Shown here: in pieces, positions 46,501-58,500 of the stretch
Numbering within the stretch: the stretch's first letter is position 1
Layout: each line of letters opens with the position of its first letter
Assembly: GCA_014549065.1 (NCBI GenBank)
Contig: JACDOX010000364.1
Location: forward strand, 332,869-396,868
From: Cardinalis cardinalis
Taxonomy: Eukaryota > Chordata > Aves > Passeriformes > Cardinalidae
Direction of reading: 5' to 3'
Length of the DNA stretch: 64,000 bases
Translations under genes and position numbers: made by a program
Notes under the pieces: model-generated
Database searches by the model: none
Seen by the model: the letters and a program-made list of their open reading frames with translations, nothing else
Told to the model about the DNA's origin: nothing

Positions 46501-49500
46501 CTGGATCTGCCTCTTCACTCTGTATTTTTATAAAATGCCCACAGAAACAGACAAAGCTCTTTCAGTCTCTTTTCTCCAAGAAGGATAACACTTCTCCTTC
46601 TTCCCTTTTTCTTCTCTTGAAAAAGTGTTTGTTGCTCAAAGCACCTGTTCAAAATCTACTGTGCATATTTTGNTGTTTTATTTAATACTTCTTCTCTAGT
46701 CAAAGCCCAATGTTTCTCTGGCTTGTTGCAGGTTGAGTCTGGAGAGGAGGGACTCCATTCTAGGAAGTTTTGACCTTTCATTCAAGCCAGAAACTGCCAG
46801 AGAAGTTTAAAAATAAAAAGCAGGAAGGTCTTTAAAATCATGGCAAGAGTGTGTTTTTCCTCTNATTCTTTCCATTCGCAGAAATGGCTGAACTATTTTT
46901 ACTTAGAAATAAATGAGCANAATTATTTTTTGGGAAACAAAGACCAAACCTGGAAAATACCCCCTCCAAGGTGTAAGTTTGATTTAGTTACATGTAAAAT
47001 GTAAAAATGCAAAAGCATTTCAGAACTCAGAACAGAAGCACCTGGANAGCTTCAGCTGTGACTTTTGCCAGGAACTCCAGCTGTAATTAGATATTNAGAT
47101 GTTGAGTTGGGAGTATTTCCCCCATCCTTTCTCTCTGCTTGGCAGTTGCCTGCACAGACATGCTCCTGGAGAAACCAACTTTTCTGCATTTTCCATTGTA
47201 GTTTTCTTTCTTCTGTTCAGAGCTGTCTTATCTCTGGAGTTGGATCATAGTTGTTCATAGAACTGCAGAGAGCTGTTCCTCAGAATCCCCTGTACCTGGG
47301 CAATGCTCTGTGATCCTTCACAGATGTTTCAGGAGTATGAAGCAGACACTGTACTCTGAGCTTTGCAANTACATGAAAGAAGACCTAATTTATTGATGTC
47401 TTTTTTTCCTCCTCACTTGATCAGAATAAGCCAGAGAACCTTCAGCCATCAGTGGGATCTCATCAGCCAAAAGTATGCCAGCAAACTCAGCCTGACCTCA
47501 GCTCTCAGGAGCCTTCCTGCACAAAGATTGGAGGGCAAACTTCTGATGGATCCAAGCCAGGCCCTGAAGGAGATGGGCAGCTTTTATCCCCAAGCCAGGA
47601 CATTCAGACCCTGCAGGACCTGGTGGACTTGGCCAGGGAAGGACTCACCCTTACCCAGTGGAACCTTGACACTGGCCATGCTCAGGCAGCAGAGCAGCCA
47701 GGTGAGTTCTGGCAGCTTTGTGAGCCCTGCCCCTGGTTCCTTCAGCTACACAGAGCCAGGCTGTGGCTGGGCTGACTCAGAGAGCCNCAGCAGCACCCAC
47801 AGGTTGTTGGTGTTGATCTAAGAGGTGATGTTGTGGGGGCACATTTTCCTGCAATAGTATGTAGATACAATCAACCTGATATTTCTGAAATGATTCATAA
47901 ATCCCAGCTTTTAAGAGAATTCCTGGACAGCAGATACTAAATTTTATTTTAAAATTAAAGAAATCAAAGTATTTTCTGCCAGGAGGGAACCTGGATATGT
48001 TCAACAGCTGGAACAAAGTCTTCATTCCTGCTTATCTTGGGCACACAAGAGAGCTGGAGAGGGACTTTTCACAAGGGCATACAGGACACGGGGATTGGTT
48101 TCAAACTGAAGGAGGTTATATTTAGGTTAGATNCTGGGAAGGAATTCTTCACTATGAGGATGCTGAGGCCCTGGCACAGGGTGCCCAGAGCAGCTGGGGC
48201 TGCCCCTGGATCCCTGGCAGTGTCCAAGGCCAGGCTGGACAGGGCTTGGAGCAACCTAGGCAAGTGGAAGGTGTCCCTGCCATGGGAGGGGTGGCACTGG
48301 ATGGGCTTTAAAGTCCCTTCCAACCCAAACCAGTCTGTGATTCCATGATTCTACCTGGACAGCCTTTCTGTTCTGTGCACTGTTTTCAGGTCTTGAGACA
48401 GTTGGATGAGAGATGCACAAGAGGGATGATTCTGTGTTGGACATGGATTACACAAACCTGGAGTTTATCTGTGCCTACTCAGGGCTGAAAAAATACAACA
48501 CCTGGAATTCCTCTGTGGGCANCTCTCTAATGTCCCCAGTCACAGTTGCATGTGGTGCACAACTGCACATTTTGAGGGCAGTGGTACCCCTTAAAGGGCT
48601 CTGGCTCTTCAGCAGAANCTATTGTGTCTCCTGNTCATCTGTGAAAGAGAACACAGTTNCTAAGCTCACCTGTCTGCATTTNNACTTGGATATANACTCC
48701 TCACTTCCCCTGCTCAACTGCAGCAGATGGTCCCTGGCCCTTTAATGTATATAAATAACAGTGAAATGGTGCTTAGGTACCCTCAGGCTGTCACAACCCA
48801 GAGCCAAACCCTGCAAAAAGCCATGAGGAAGAGGCTGAACCTTCAGCCCAGCCAGCCTGGTCACAGCAGCTGTCACAGCAAGGATCCTCTTAGGAGTTCT
48901 TAGATCATTCTGTCTCACAAGGAGGTTGTATGTGATTTGTGATGTGCATTTTCTTCCCTGAGGAGAAGAACTGACTTCCAGTGATCCTCCACTTAGTGGC
49001 TTTGTGCCCCCATCCAAGAGGAAGAGCCTCCTCAGGAGCAGCACTAAAAAAGTAAGGATAACCTTTTTTCTACTCTTCATATATTCATCTATAACAATTA
49101 ACAACTGTTGCCTTTGTGCAATTAAAGAAGTGTGGAATATTTCCCTTTCCTGTCTGTGGAAACAAAGTGGTGCTTAAGGTTCAGAGTGACTTGAGGATTC
49201 CTCATGGGCACAGGTGAGATCAGCACACCTGGGGTGTTCCATCCATGCCCACAAGACCTTGGGGATTTTTCAGTGCTTGTCCTACCTGCTGAGAGATGGT
49301 TTAAATGCCAGGGAACAGAAGGCCAGGCTGTGCAGGTCAGGGAGCTGTAGCACTGAGAGTGTTTGGGGGCAGGAAGCAGGGGTGCAGCTGCAGAATGTTA
49401 TACAGTACCCTGCTTTAATGCCCAGGTTATCCAGGAGAAAACTGACAGCAGCCCAGGGGAGACAGAGCTGCTGCTGCTCCCTCTGGGCTCACACACCAGC

Positions 49501-52500
49501 TCTGGCTGCTGCTGAATGGAGCTCCTTCCTCCCCACACCATGTCCTGCACTGGGAGGGGGAATTCTTGCAAGGACTGCTTGACTTGTACTAAATCCTGGC
49601 NTAAAGGCCTGGTGGATGATGGAATGTTGTGAGGGCCATGGAAGATAAGCAGATTTTGCTGCTAATTGAGCTTTTAAAGGGTTTGGTGTAGAAAATCCTC
49701 ACTTGTGAGAACACAGAGGNTCTAGTTTGAAAATCAGTGTGTGCTCTATGGTGACTGAATGAGAAACACAGCCTAGTAAGTCACAGATGATTTTTTTATC
49801 AAGCCTGTGGTGTTCTGTAGATGTCATCTTATCCCACATGCATCAGAGGATGTGTAATTTTCCATGAATGTATAATCAGTTTTATTCAACTGAAGTTCAT
49901 ACAAAGTAAAACTAATTCATTTTCTTACCAAGGTCNTCCACTTTACCTGATCAAACTTACTATCTATTGTTTGATAATAGATAATCATACCCTGAAAGGA
50001 AGTACATTTTGGTGCTGGATAATTCTTGATGCTCTGACAACATACTTTCATATTGTGCTTAAATAAGGATTAAGATACTTCTAGAAGGAGACAATTCCTT
50101 GAGGTGAGAATTGGTAGGATCCCAGCTACTTGGTACAGAAACTCTAGATATTCTTTGGGAGTATTAAAAAAAATATCCTTAGCAGGAAACGGCCTTGTTT
50201 TGTTTTTCTATTAAACCAGAGGCCTTTAGCAATACAGAAACTGTTCTCACATTGTTGTTGAAACTCAGTTGCTCCCAGCAAAACAAGTATGGTCATTTTT
50301 CAGTCTGTTTGTTTCCATTATAGTTTTCCTGAGCCAATGAAGTGTTGTGGAAGAGNTGGATTGCCAGTGAGAGAGATTTGTGCTTTATATGAGCACCAAC
50401 AGTGTAACCATGTAGAGCAAATGCATTCATTGCATTGCTNACATGTCCCTGTGCTGAAGACCCTTGGTCACATCAGTGGGGTCAGTCTCATTGGCCTCCT
50501 CAGCAGGAGAGAATGTTCTGGGCTGTTCTCCAGCACACAGCTCATACCTGCTCAGAGCTGCCTTCTGGCCACTTTCTTTGCCTTGCACAGAGAATGGAGC
50601 AGCCAGGAGGTTTGTGGCCTTGTTTAATTTCCCCATTCTTGATTGATAATTTTAGCACCAGCAGGAAAGCTCTTCTGGGCTCACTGCCTGGAACGTCACA
50701 TCTGGAGCCTGTGTTTGCTGGCAGCCCCAGAGCAGCCTCACAGGTATCCCACCTGCCAAGAATAAGAAAACAAGAGGAGTCAGATTAGTTTCCAGACTGA
50801 GTTTCCTGCCTTCCCTTTGGAGATCAGTCCAGAGCACTGCCACAACATGCAGAATGTTCCTTAGCCCACCTCTGAAGGCTGGGAGAAGTGTTCTGGTGTG
50901 TGCTGCTAATTCCTGCTGGCTGGAGCAAGTTGAAAGGTTGGCTCTCCACAGCCCAGTGCTAATGTAGAAACCTGCTAAGAAGATGAAGAGCTGTGTTGTT
51001 CCAGGTGGAACTGCATGTCCTGCAGATGTTCCCTGGAAGAAAACTTGCAGTAGGTTTGAAAAGCACAAGGTCAATGATTAGGGTGTTAACCATAAACTGC
51101 TTTTCACGTGCAGTTAGGCAGTTTCTCAGCCCAGCTGTGATCTGAGGGTGTTTCAAACTTCTCTGAAGCACTCCAGGGCCACCTGCAGAGCTGCAACACT
51201 AGGAGGGATCTGAGTCTTCAGGAGATTGCCTGGGAGCAGCTCCAGAGGAGCTGTCTTGCCATCCTTGCTGCCTTTGGCAGCGTATCCCAAGCCTGACGTT
51301 ACTGTCACATAACCAGCCATAGGTAACTCAGCCCTCTCCAAAATTCTAGCCAGGGGTTCTGGAATTATAATAAAGGTTGTGTTTCTTTTTTAAAATGGAG
51401 TGGAATTTACAAAAGGTTTCAGTAGCATGCTCATAAATTCCTTTGAACTGGATGCCTACNTCTGTGGGGGCCCCTTGTCGCAGAGCTGCTCTTCTCAGCT
51501 GTCATTGCCAGACATAAAAAGAGAGAAGAAATTCATTATCCCTTCCTGAGTCATCCTCATTCCTCTTATCCTGATTATAGTGAATTGAGTTCAAATCTGT
51601 TGAAGTGGAAGTTACAGTTTGCTAGAATTGTGGTGGGAGGCAGTAGATCAAGAGGCCAGCTATAGGCTGTGGCTAGACCACAGCAGGAAATGTGTGGTGA
51701 GATCTGAGGGTGATAATGTGCTGTGACACAAGTACAGCAGAATACAGCACAACTGCCCTTTCTCCACAATGGGCAGGCTGTGGAAAAGTAGAGGAAAACA
51801 GAGCAGGAATGTCTTTTAGACCTGTCTGCTTGTCCTGTGGAAGACCTGAAGTTCATAAAGCTGATGATTATTTTCAGGAGGCACAGGTGGTATGTCCAGG
51901 CTGGGCCCACAGCACAGCAGTGCTGATAAACTGGGTCACTCCCTTCTTATTCTTCTGGGAAAGTGTTTGATATCTGTAACCTAACACCTGTCTTTGTGTT
52001 CTTTTTGTGTCCTAGTCCTCTCTTGGGCTGCTGGCTCAAGATTTTGGTGCCATGGTCAACAACCCCCACCTGAGTGATGTCCAGTTCCAGGTGGACAGCG
52101 GGGACGTTCTCTACGCCCATCTGTTCGTGCTGTACGCGCGGTGTCCGGCGGCGGCTCAGGCTGTGAGTGCTGCTGCCATTCCTCCTGCTCCTGCTCAGGA
52201 GAGCCCAGACTGCCCCATCCCACAGCCAGCCAGTGCCCCAAACCAGCACACAGCACTGCTGGCCTTAATGGCAACTGCCTCAGGAACTGCGGTGGTGTTT
52301 CAGCTTAGGAAAGCAGAATAAATCCTGACAAAGTGGTGAAAAATGTGCAACTTTATCCTATTCAGGGAGGCTATGGGGAGTCAAGGATCCTTGCTTTCCA
52401 CCCGTGAGCAATGAAGGATGTGCTGTTGTGAGGTTTTTAGGATGAGGTGAGAGATGAGAACTTGACTNTATGTTTTCAAAAGGTTGATTTATTATTTTAT

Positions 52501-55500
52501 TATATTCTATTATATTAAAAGAAAATATATACTGTCACTATAGGACACAAAACAACACAAGCGCACAAACCACTGCTCTCAAGGTGAAGAAAAGGGAACT
52601 TTATCTTCTGACTCTAACATTTATAGTTTTCCAAAAGACACAGTGAAAGTGCCACCTCTCCAATGACACTGGACAAGCCAACAGTCCATCAAATTTCTCT
52701 TCTTCTATAAAAGAATGTAAAACAAAAAGTTATTTACAGAAAGTGTGTGAGAAAGTTTGCTACAAGAATCAGAAGGCTTAGAAAATCTTNAAAAATCAGG
52801 GCGACAATATACTAAAACTGTACCAAAGAAAGAGAAAGGATGTATCAGAAGGTTAAACAAGAATGATAATGAAAGCTTGTGACTGACTCCTCAGAGTCTG
52901 ACANAGCTGATGGTGATTGGTCATTAATTAAAAACAATTCACATGGAACCAATCAAAGATGTACCTGTTGGTAAACGATCTCCAGACCACATTCCCAAAC
53001 AATCAGATAATTGTTCACATTTCTTTCCTGAGGCTTCTCAGCTTCNCAGNAGAAAAATCCTAGCAAAGGAATTTTTCAGAAANTATAATAACAGAANGAA
53101 GCTTTCAAAGTGCTTCTTGCCCTTGCATTTTTGTCCCTGTGCAAGCACAGACAGCCTTGTCCATCTTGGTGTGGACAAGGCTGGGAAGTGTGAGCAGGGA
53201 ATAGGAAGTTTTTGGGAAGTACTTTAAAATAATCTACAGAGGTTTTGTCACTCTTGCTTTGGAGGTACCTGCACTGACCGTGCTTTTTGCAAGGCTAGTG
53301 AGGGAGCTCTTATGCTCCCAGAGCATGTTAGGCTGAATAATGCCCAGCCTGTTCCTGTGCAGCTTCCNGGTAAATTCAAAACACACCTGATAAGCTCATA
53401 CAGAGAGGTGTAGATGGAAATAGGGCTGGGAAGTAATTTGATTGCAAAACTAAGTGGAGAACTCTAAGACCACCTTTTATACATGTGACTAAGGCAAGTA
53501 GTTAAAGTTAACAGCCATAGGGGCAGGAAGGACACGGTCTGTTCCACAGGGNGCTCTGCATAACTGCCCCACCTTGGCATCCTGGTCCTGGGGCTGGGCA
53601 CGAGTGAAGGGCTGNTGGGAACAAGGATGAACGCAGGTGTGGTGTTGCTTTATCAGCAAACAGACTCTGCTTTCCCTGCCCCAGGTGCACAGCGAGGGGC
53701 TGCTGGTGGAGGAGGACGGGGCGGCGCCGACGCGCCGGGCGCTGCTGAGCGATGTGTCAGCCCAGGCCGTGGCTGCCTTCCTGCGCTACCTCTACGCTGC
53801 TGACACCAACTTCCCTGCGGGGCTGCGGCCCCAGCTGCAGGCCCTGGCTGCCAGGTGTGTGCCCTGAGCATGGCTCGGAACCCCTCAGGCTTTCAGCCAC
53901 ACAGACCCCAGTTTGAGATCTTCCNTTGCAGTTTTCANGGCTTACAAANTCCATGGACCTTTGCTACGTCTTGAGTGGAGCTTGCCCATAAGGACAGCCT
54001 GCCCTCAGCTGAAAAACTGTGTGAGAGTTTCTGTGTTCAGTATATGCTCAGCAGATACTGAACATCTTCCAGTTTGACATCTTCCATTGCAGTTTTCAGG
54101 GCTTACAAATTCCACGGTCCTCTGCTACATCTTAAATGGAGCTTGCCTGTAAGGACACCCTGCCCTCAGTTAAAAAACTGTGTGAGAGTTTCTGTGTTCA
54201 GTAAATGCTCAGCAGACTTTGGCTAAGTTTTGTCTCAGGATGTCTGTTGGCAGCTGATGTTGAAGATGATGAGCACAACTTCTGTTATGTGATTCTCACT
54301 TCATCTGAACAACACTTGTAGAATGTATTGGATGCTCAGGCTTTGTTGTGTTGTGTCAGCCATGCTCTCAGTCGTGGTCCTAGGCATGCACTAAGAGCTT
54401 GAAACAGGAGCAGTTGCTGAGATATGGGTGGGACATGGTTGGGGCTTGCCAAATATATATAGAGAGGTGCCCTGTNACTCAGAAAAGCCAGGAATCTTGC
54501 ACATGGCAGATATTGTCCAGCCCCAGCTATTCCATGGGATTTTCCCATTGCCAAGAGGATTTAGTGTAGTTAGTCTCAAACACAGAAAAGGAAGAATGTG
54601 CCTGATACTTTCATGTGAGTGACACCTGGAAAAGGGTATTTGGAATTTTAGGAGTACAGTGCAACTCAACATCCTCCTGTAAATTCCTTCCAAAGCTCAC
54701 AAAAGTGATCTGACAGCCAAATGGTGAAGAAATACTGGAGGAGGAAATTCTAATGTTACTATTGTATCCCTGCAGGTTTGGTGTGAGGGAACTGATGGCA
54801 GAGTGTGAAAGCAGCACTGGAGAGAGCCAGGTGTCCTCCGGAGTAGATTCAGAAGATGATCTTATCTCTGTGAGGGATGATGAAGATTGTGAGGACAGAG
54901 CTGAGAACTTCCAAGACCTCTTGAAGTCAGTGTGGGTGGGTGAAGATGAGGAAGAAGTAGCTATGCTGAGCCCTGAGTGCCAGAAAGAAGATGACAGTGA
55001 GGTGGGAGAACAAGAGCTGGAGGAAATCTATGAGTTTGCTGCAACTCAGAGAAAGATGGCTCAGGGTGAAAGAGAGGTGAGCGAGGGAACAGACTGCAGC
55101 ACCTGCAGTGACGCCGAGGCAGTCCAAGGTACAAACCAGCAAAATGAGCAGGAAGAGGTAAAGAGACCTGAATCTGCTTCAGTAAGCAACAGCCTCAAAG
55201 ATCTGTGGGATGGCAACGGTGTGGAAAGATCTAAATGTGACATGTCTGCACAAGAAGAGAAGATGCAGAATGTAAANAGGTGCAAGAGCATGAATGATCC
55301 ACAGACCTCTATTGGGCCTCACCACAGTGAACCTCAGAAATGGGATGGAANATCCCATGGTGCTAATGAAGGAGGAGCTGTTGGGGGATGTGAGGATGTG
55401 AAGGATTCCAGGTCACCTCAGGTCTCACATGACAAGGCAGATCACTGTGAAGAGCAGTTTCCTGGTTCCCAGGGTGATACTGATATAAATGACAGCTATG

Positions 55501-58500
55501 AACATTTGTTTTCTGCCTCTCAGGGATATCACTGTGAACCTTCCCCGGTGAAAGAAGTTACCAAAGAATCAGGAAAGTCCCCTAGTGAAAAACATGTTGG
55601 TCTTAATGATTCACTNGTGTTCAGCAGGTCACAAAAAGACTGCTCTCCATGTAAGAATGGATTTTGTAGGAGTCCAACTCCCCAGCCTTACGTGTCCCTT
55701 TTTCCTGCTCTTGGCTCTTCACCTGCATCTCCAAAATCAGAGGGAAAGTTTGCCAGGGAACNTGTGTCAACACCAAAGCAAAACAAAAAGGAAAAATCAT
55801 TCCCATCTTATGAAACACACTCCCAGAAAGCCAAGGAGCTGGGTGCTGCATCAAAAAATGAGATCACAGTTTCTCCAGCAGAGCTTCCTCACAGTGAATC
55901 AAACAAGCACACACGTGTCCCAGTGTTGTCATCACCAGGAAGGACTCAGGATGCTGCAGCTCAGAGGATCAAGGAGGGTTATGTTATTGTTTTATCTTCT
56001 TCTGATGATGAAATGGAGTTACAACAAGGCAAGAAGTTGCCAGAGTCTGACTCTGCTCTGAAGGAAACGGAAGTCCCTGGGCACCTGAAGTGTACAGACA
56101 TGGAACAAGGTCCTGAGANACCAAAACCTGACCATAACTCATCAGTCCCTGAAACAGAGCAGAGATCAGCCCAGGTCTCGTGTGGCAATACAGACACAGT
56201 GTGTGTAAGTGGTGATGTAAAGGTGTCCCCTGAATTTCCTCTCAGCAGACAAACAGGTGCTTGTACAGAGATCAAACAGAGTCCAAACCCGAGCCCTGGG
56301 AAGAGGCTCAGTAATGAAATGTCTCCAGGCACAGACAGCTCCTGGCTTGTGCCAGGAACACCAGTTCTGAGCAAAAGCAGAAGCTTCTCAACACAGACTC
56401 TGGTCACAAGTATTAATTCTTTAAAGGNTCCAGGATCTAAACTCAGCACAAAGAACTTAGCAGCAGGTAATAGTAACCATGAAATGGCTGGAAATTTAAT
56501 AAAAGTTCATGAAACAACATTGTCAGACAAACATTTGCCTATGGAAGACTTGGCCAGTGGAAGGAGCCCACCCAGCAGCCAAGCAGCAGAATCCTCTTCC
56601 AAGAACCCCCTTCCAGTTTCTCCAGTAGCTCCAGTTCTCCTCTCCCCTGGCCACACCAACAGGGAAGGCAAGTGTGCCAATATCCCAGGTTTACCCACAC
56701 TGGTGCCTCCGTGCCAGGAGCAGCCACTGGAAGATAAAATCAANGTCAGTGTGGTTGAGCTGGAGGACAGTGACAGGGAAGTCAGTCTGCCTTCTCTGGG
56801 TAGCAGTGTCCTGCTGTGTGAGGAGCCCCCAATCCCTGTTGATGACTGCTGGCACCTTGGGTATCTGTCCCCAGCCAGAGGTGACAACCATGACTCTGGC
56901 CAGGTCAGCCCTGCAAAGAGCAGCATGGCCAGCAGCCCCAGCCCTGGCTCTTGGCAGGAGCAGGGGGAGAGCCCAGTCCAGGTGCAGGGAATTCAGGGCA
57001 GCACCCCTCTCCAAGGAAGTGCTGCTGGCNGGAGAACAACGTTGCACTGCCCTGAGAAGAGCCCTATTGAGCCGTGCTCATCAGTGGGCAGCAGAGCCAG
57101 TTACCTGGACTCCAAAATCTGGGATGACTGGAATGGAGAAGAGAAGGAAGATGAACTTCCAGAGTTTCTTCCTCTGTCTCAGAGGTTGGCAGCTGCAGCA
57201 GGGGCTGGTCAGACAGATCCTGTCAAGACTCCTGGTGAGAGCTTGTATTGATACTAGATTTATTGGGCTGCTTTTATTTTAGTGATTATCTTACCTGTGA
57301 TGCACTGAACACACTGAAAGGGTCTTTGGGCTTTCTGATGCAAAACAGTTGGCAGGGCCAGGCACAAAGAAGGTGCAGGCATTTGCTGTGGGAAAGAGCC
57401 TGNCTAAATGTGGGATTCCTGGAGTGTTTCATTGTCACCAGTCCTTTGGTAGTGGCAGTACTCCTTGCAGAAACTGTGGGTTTGTGGATAGAGAAAAAAC
57501 AANCAAAGCAGAACAAAACACAGGCCTGCTTGCCAGTGGATTGATGTAACTGATGTTGCAGTATGTAATTNAATAATTATGCCATACTAAATGATTTGCT
57601 TAAGAGGTGATTAGAACACGATGTGTGAGACTGGCTGTGCTTCACAGTATCCGTAAACTGGAGTCATTAAATCAGTATCTAACTTCAGATCCCAGCAGCT
57701 TGATTTGCTCAATTTTTTTAATGCATCAANACTCTGTTAGGAAATTTGCTTCCTGAGAGAAGGACCACTGCACAGAATTCAGTAAACAAGGTTTTAACTG
57801 CTTTCTAAATGTTGCCTGTTCTAACAAAGCCCTGAATGGCCTCATTTTCAGATGTGACATATGTCCCAGTTTAAACTGTTTTCTGATGTAAAGTCAATGA
57901 AAACCAAGTATCCCGATTAAGGGGAGTAAAAAAAGTGCTGACTATTCTATCCAGTATGAAACTGAGTAATAACTAAAGCAGCTTATAAGGAAGTATTAAA
58001 CAATTATTAGATAATACTTAGTGGATTTCTGCCACTAAGAGGAGAAGTTACCATTTTTAAGTCCTTTCTGTACTGATTCTCATCACAGTAATTTCATTTT
58101 GCAGAACCTTCCTGTCAGGAGAACAACAGGNCCCCCAGCACTCCAGTGACACCCATGCCAGCTTATTCCATCATGGAGACCCCGCAGCTGAAGAAGGAGC
58201 TGAGCAGGTGAGCATTACCTCCCCCAGGATGGCTCTTTGCAAGAGGTCCCTGCTGGCAGGCAGTGTGAAAGAAGGGGAGCCATGGTGAAGCTCCAGCCAG
58301 GGCTTTCTGAGGTCACATCACACTTTTCCAGCTGCACTTCCTGGCCTCAGCCTCGTGCTGAGCTGTGACAATGGAAGGTGCCACGTTACTGTAACCTAAA
58401 CTCCCTCCTTCTCTCTCAGATTCGGTGTCCGTGCTCTCCCAAAGCGCCAGATGGTGTTGAAGCTGAAGGAGATATTCCAGTACACTCACCAGGATGGGGA

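Noticed and set aside
50652..51341. Minus-strand frames of up to 140 codons in SLX4 intron 8
   Set aside because: I looked for retroviral protease, dUTPase or polymerase motifs and found none I could name; probably chance frames.
53155..53180. Perfect 9-bp inverted repeat (ccttgtcca / tggacaagg)
   Set aside because: Too short and isolated for an RNA gene or terminator in a vertebrate intron; likely chance.
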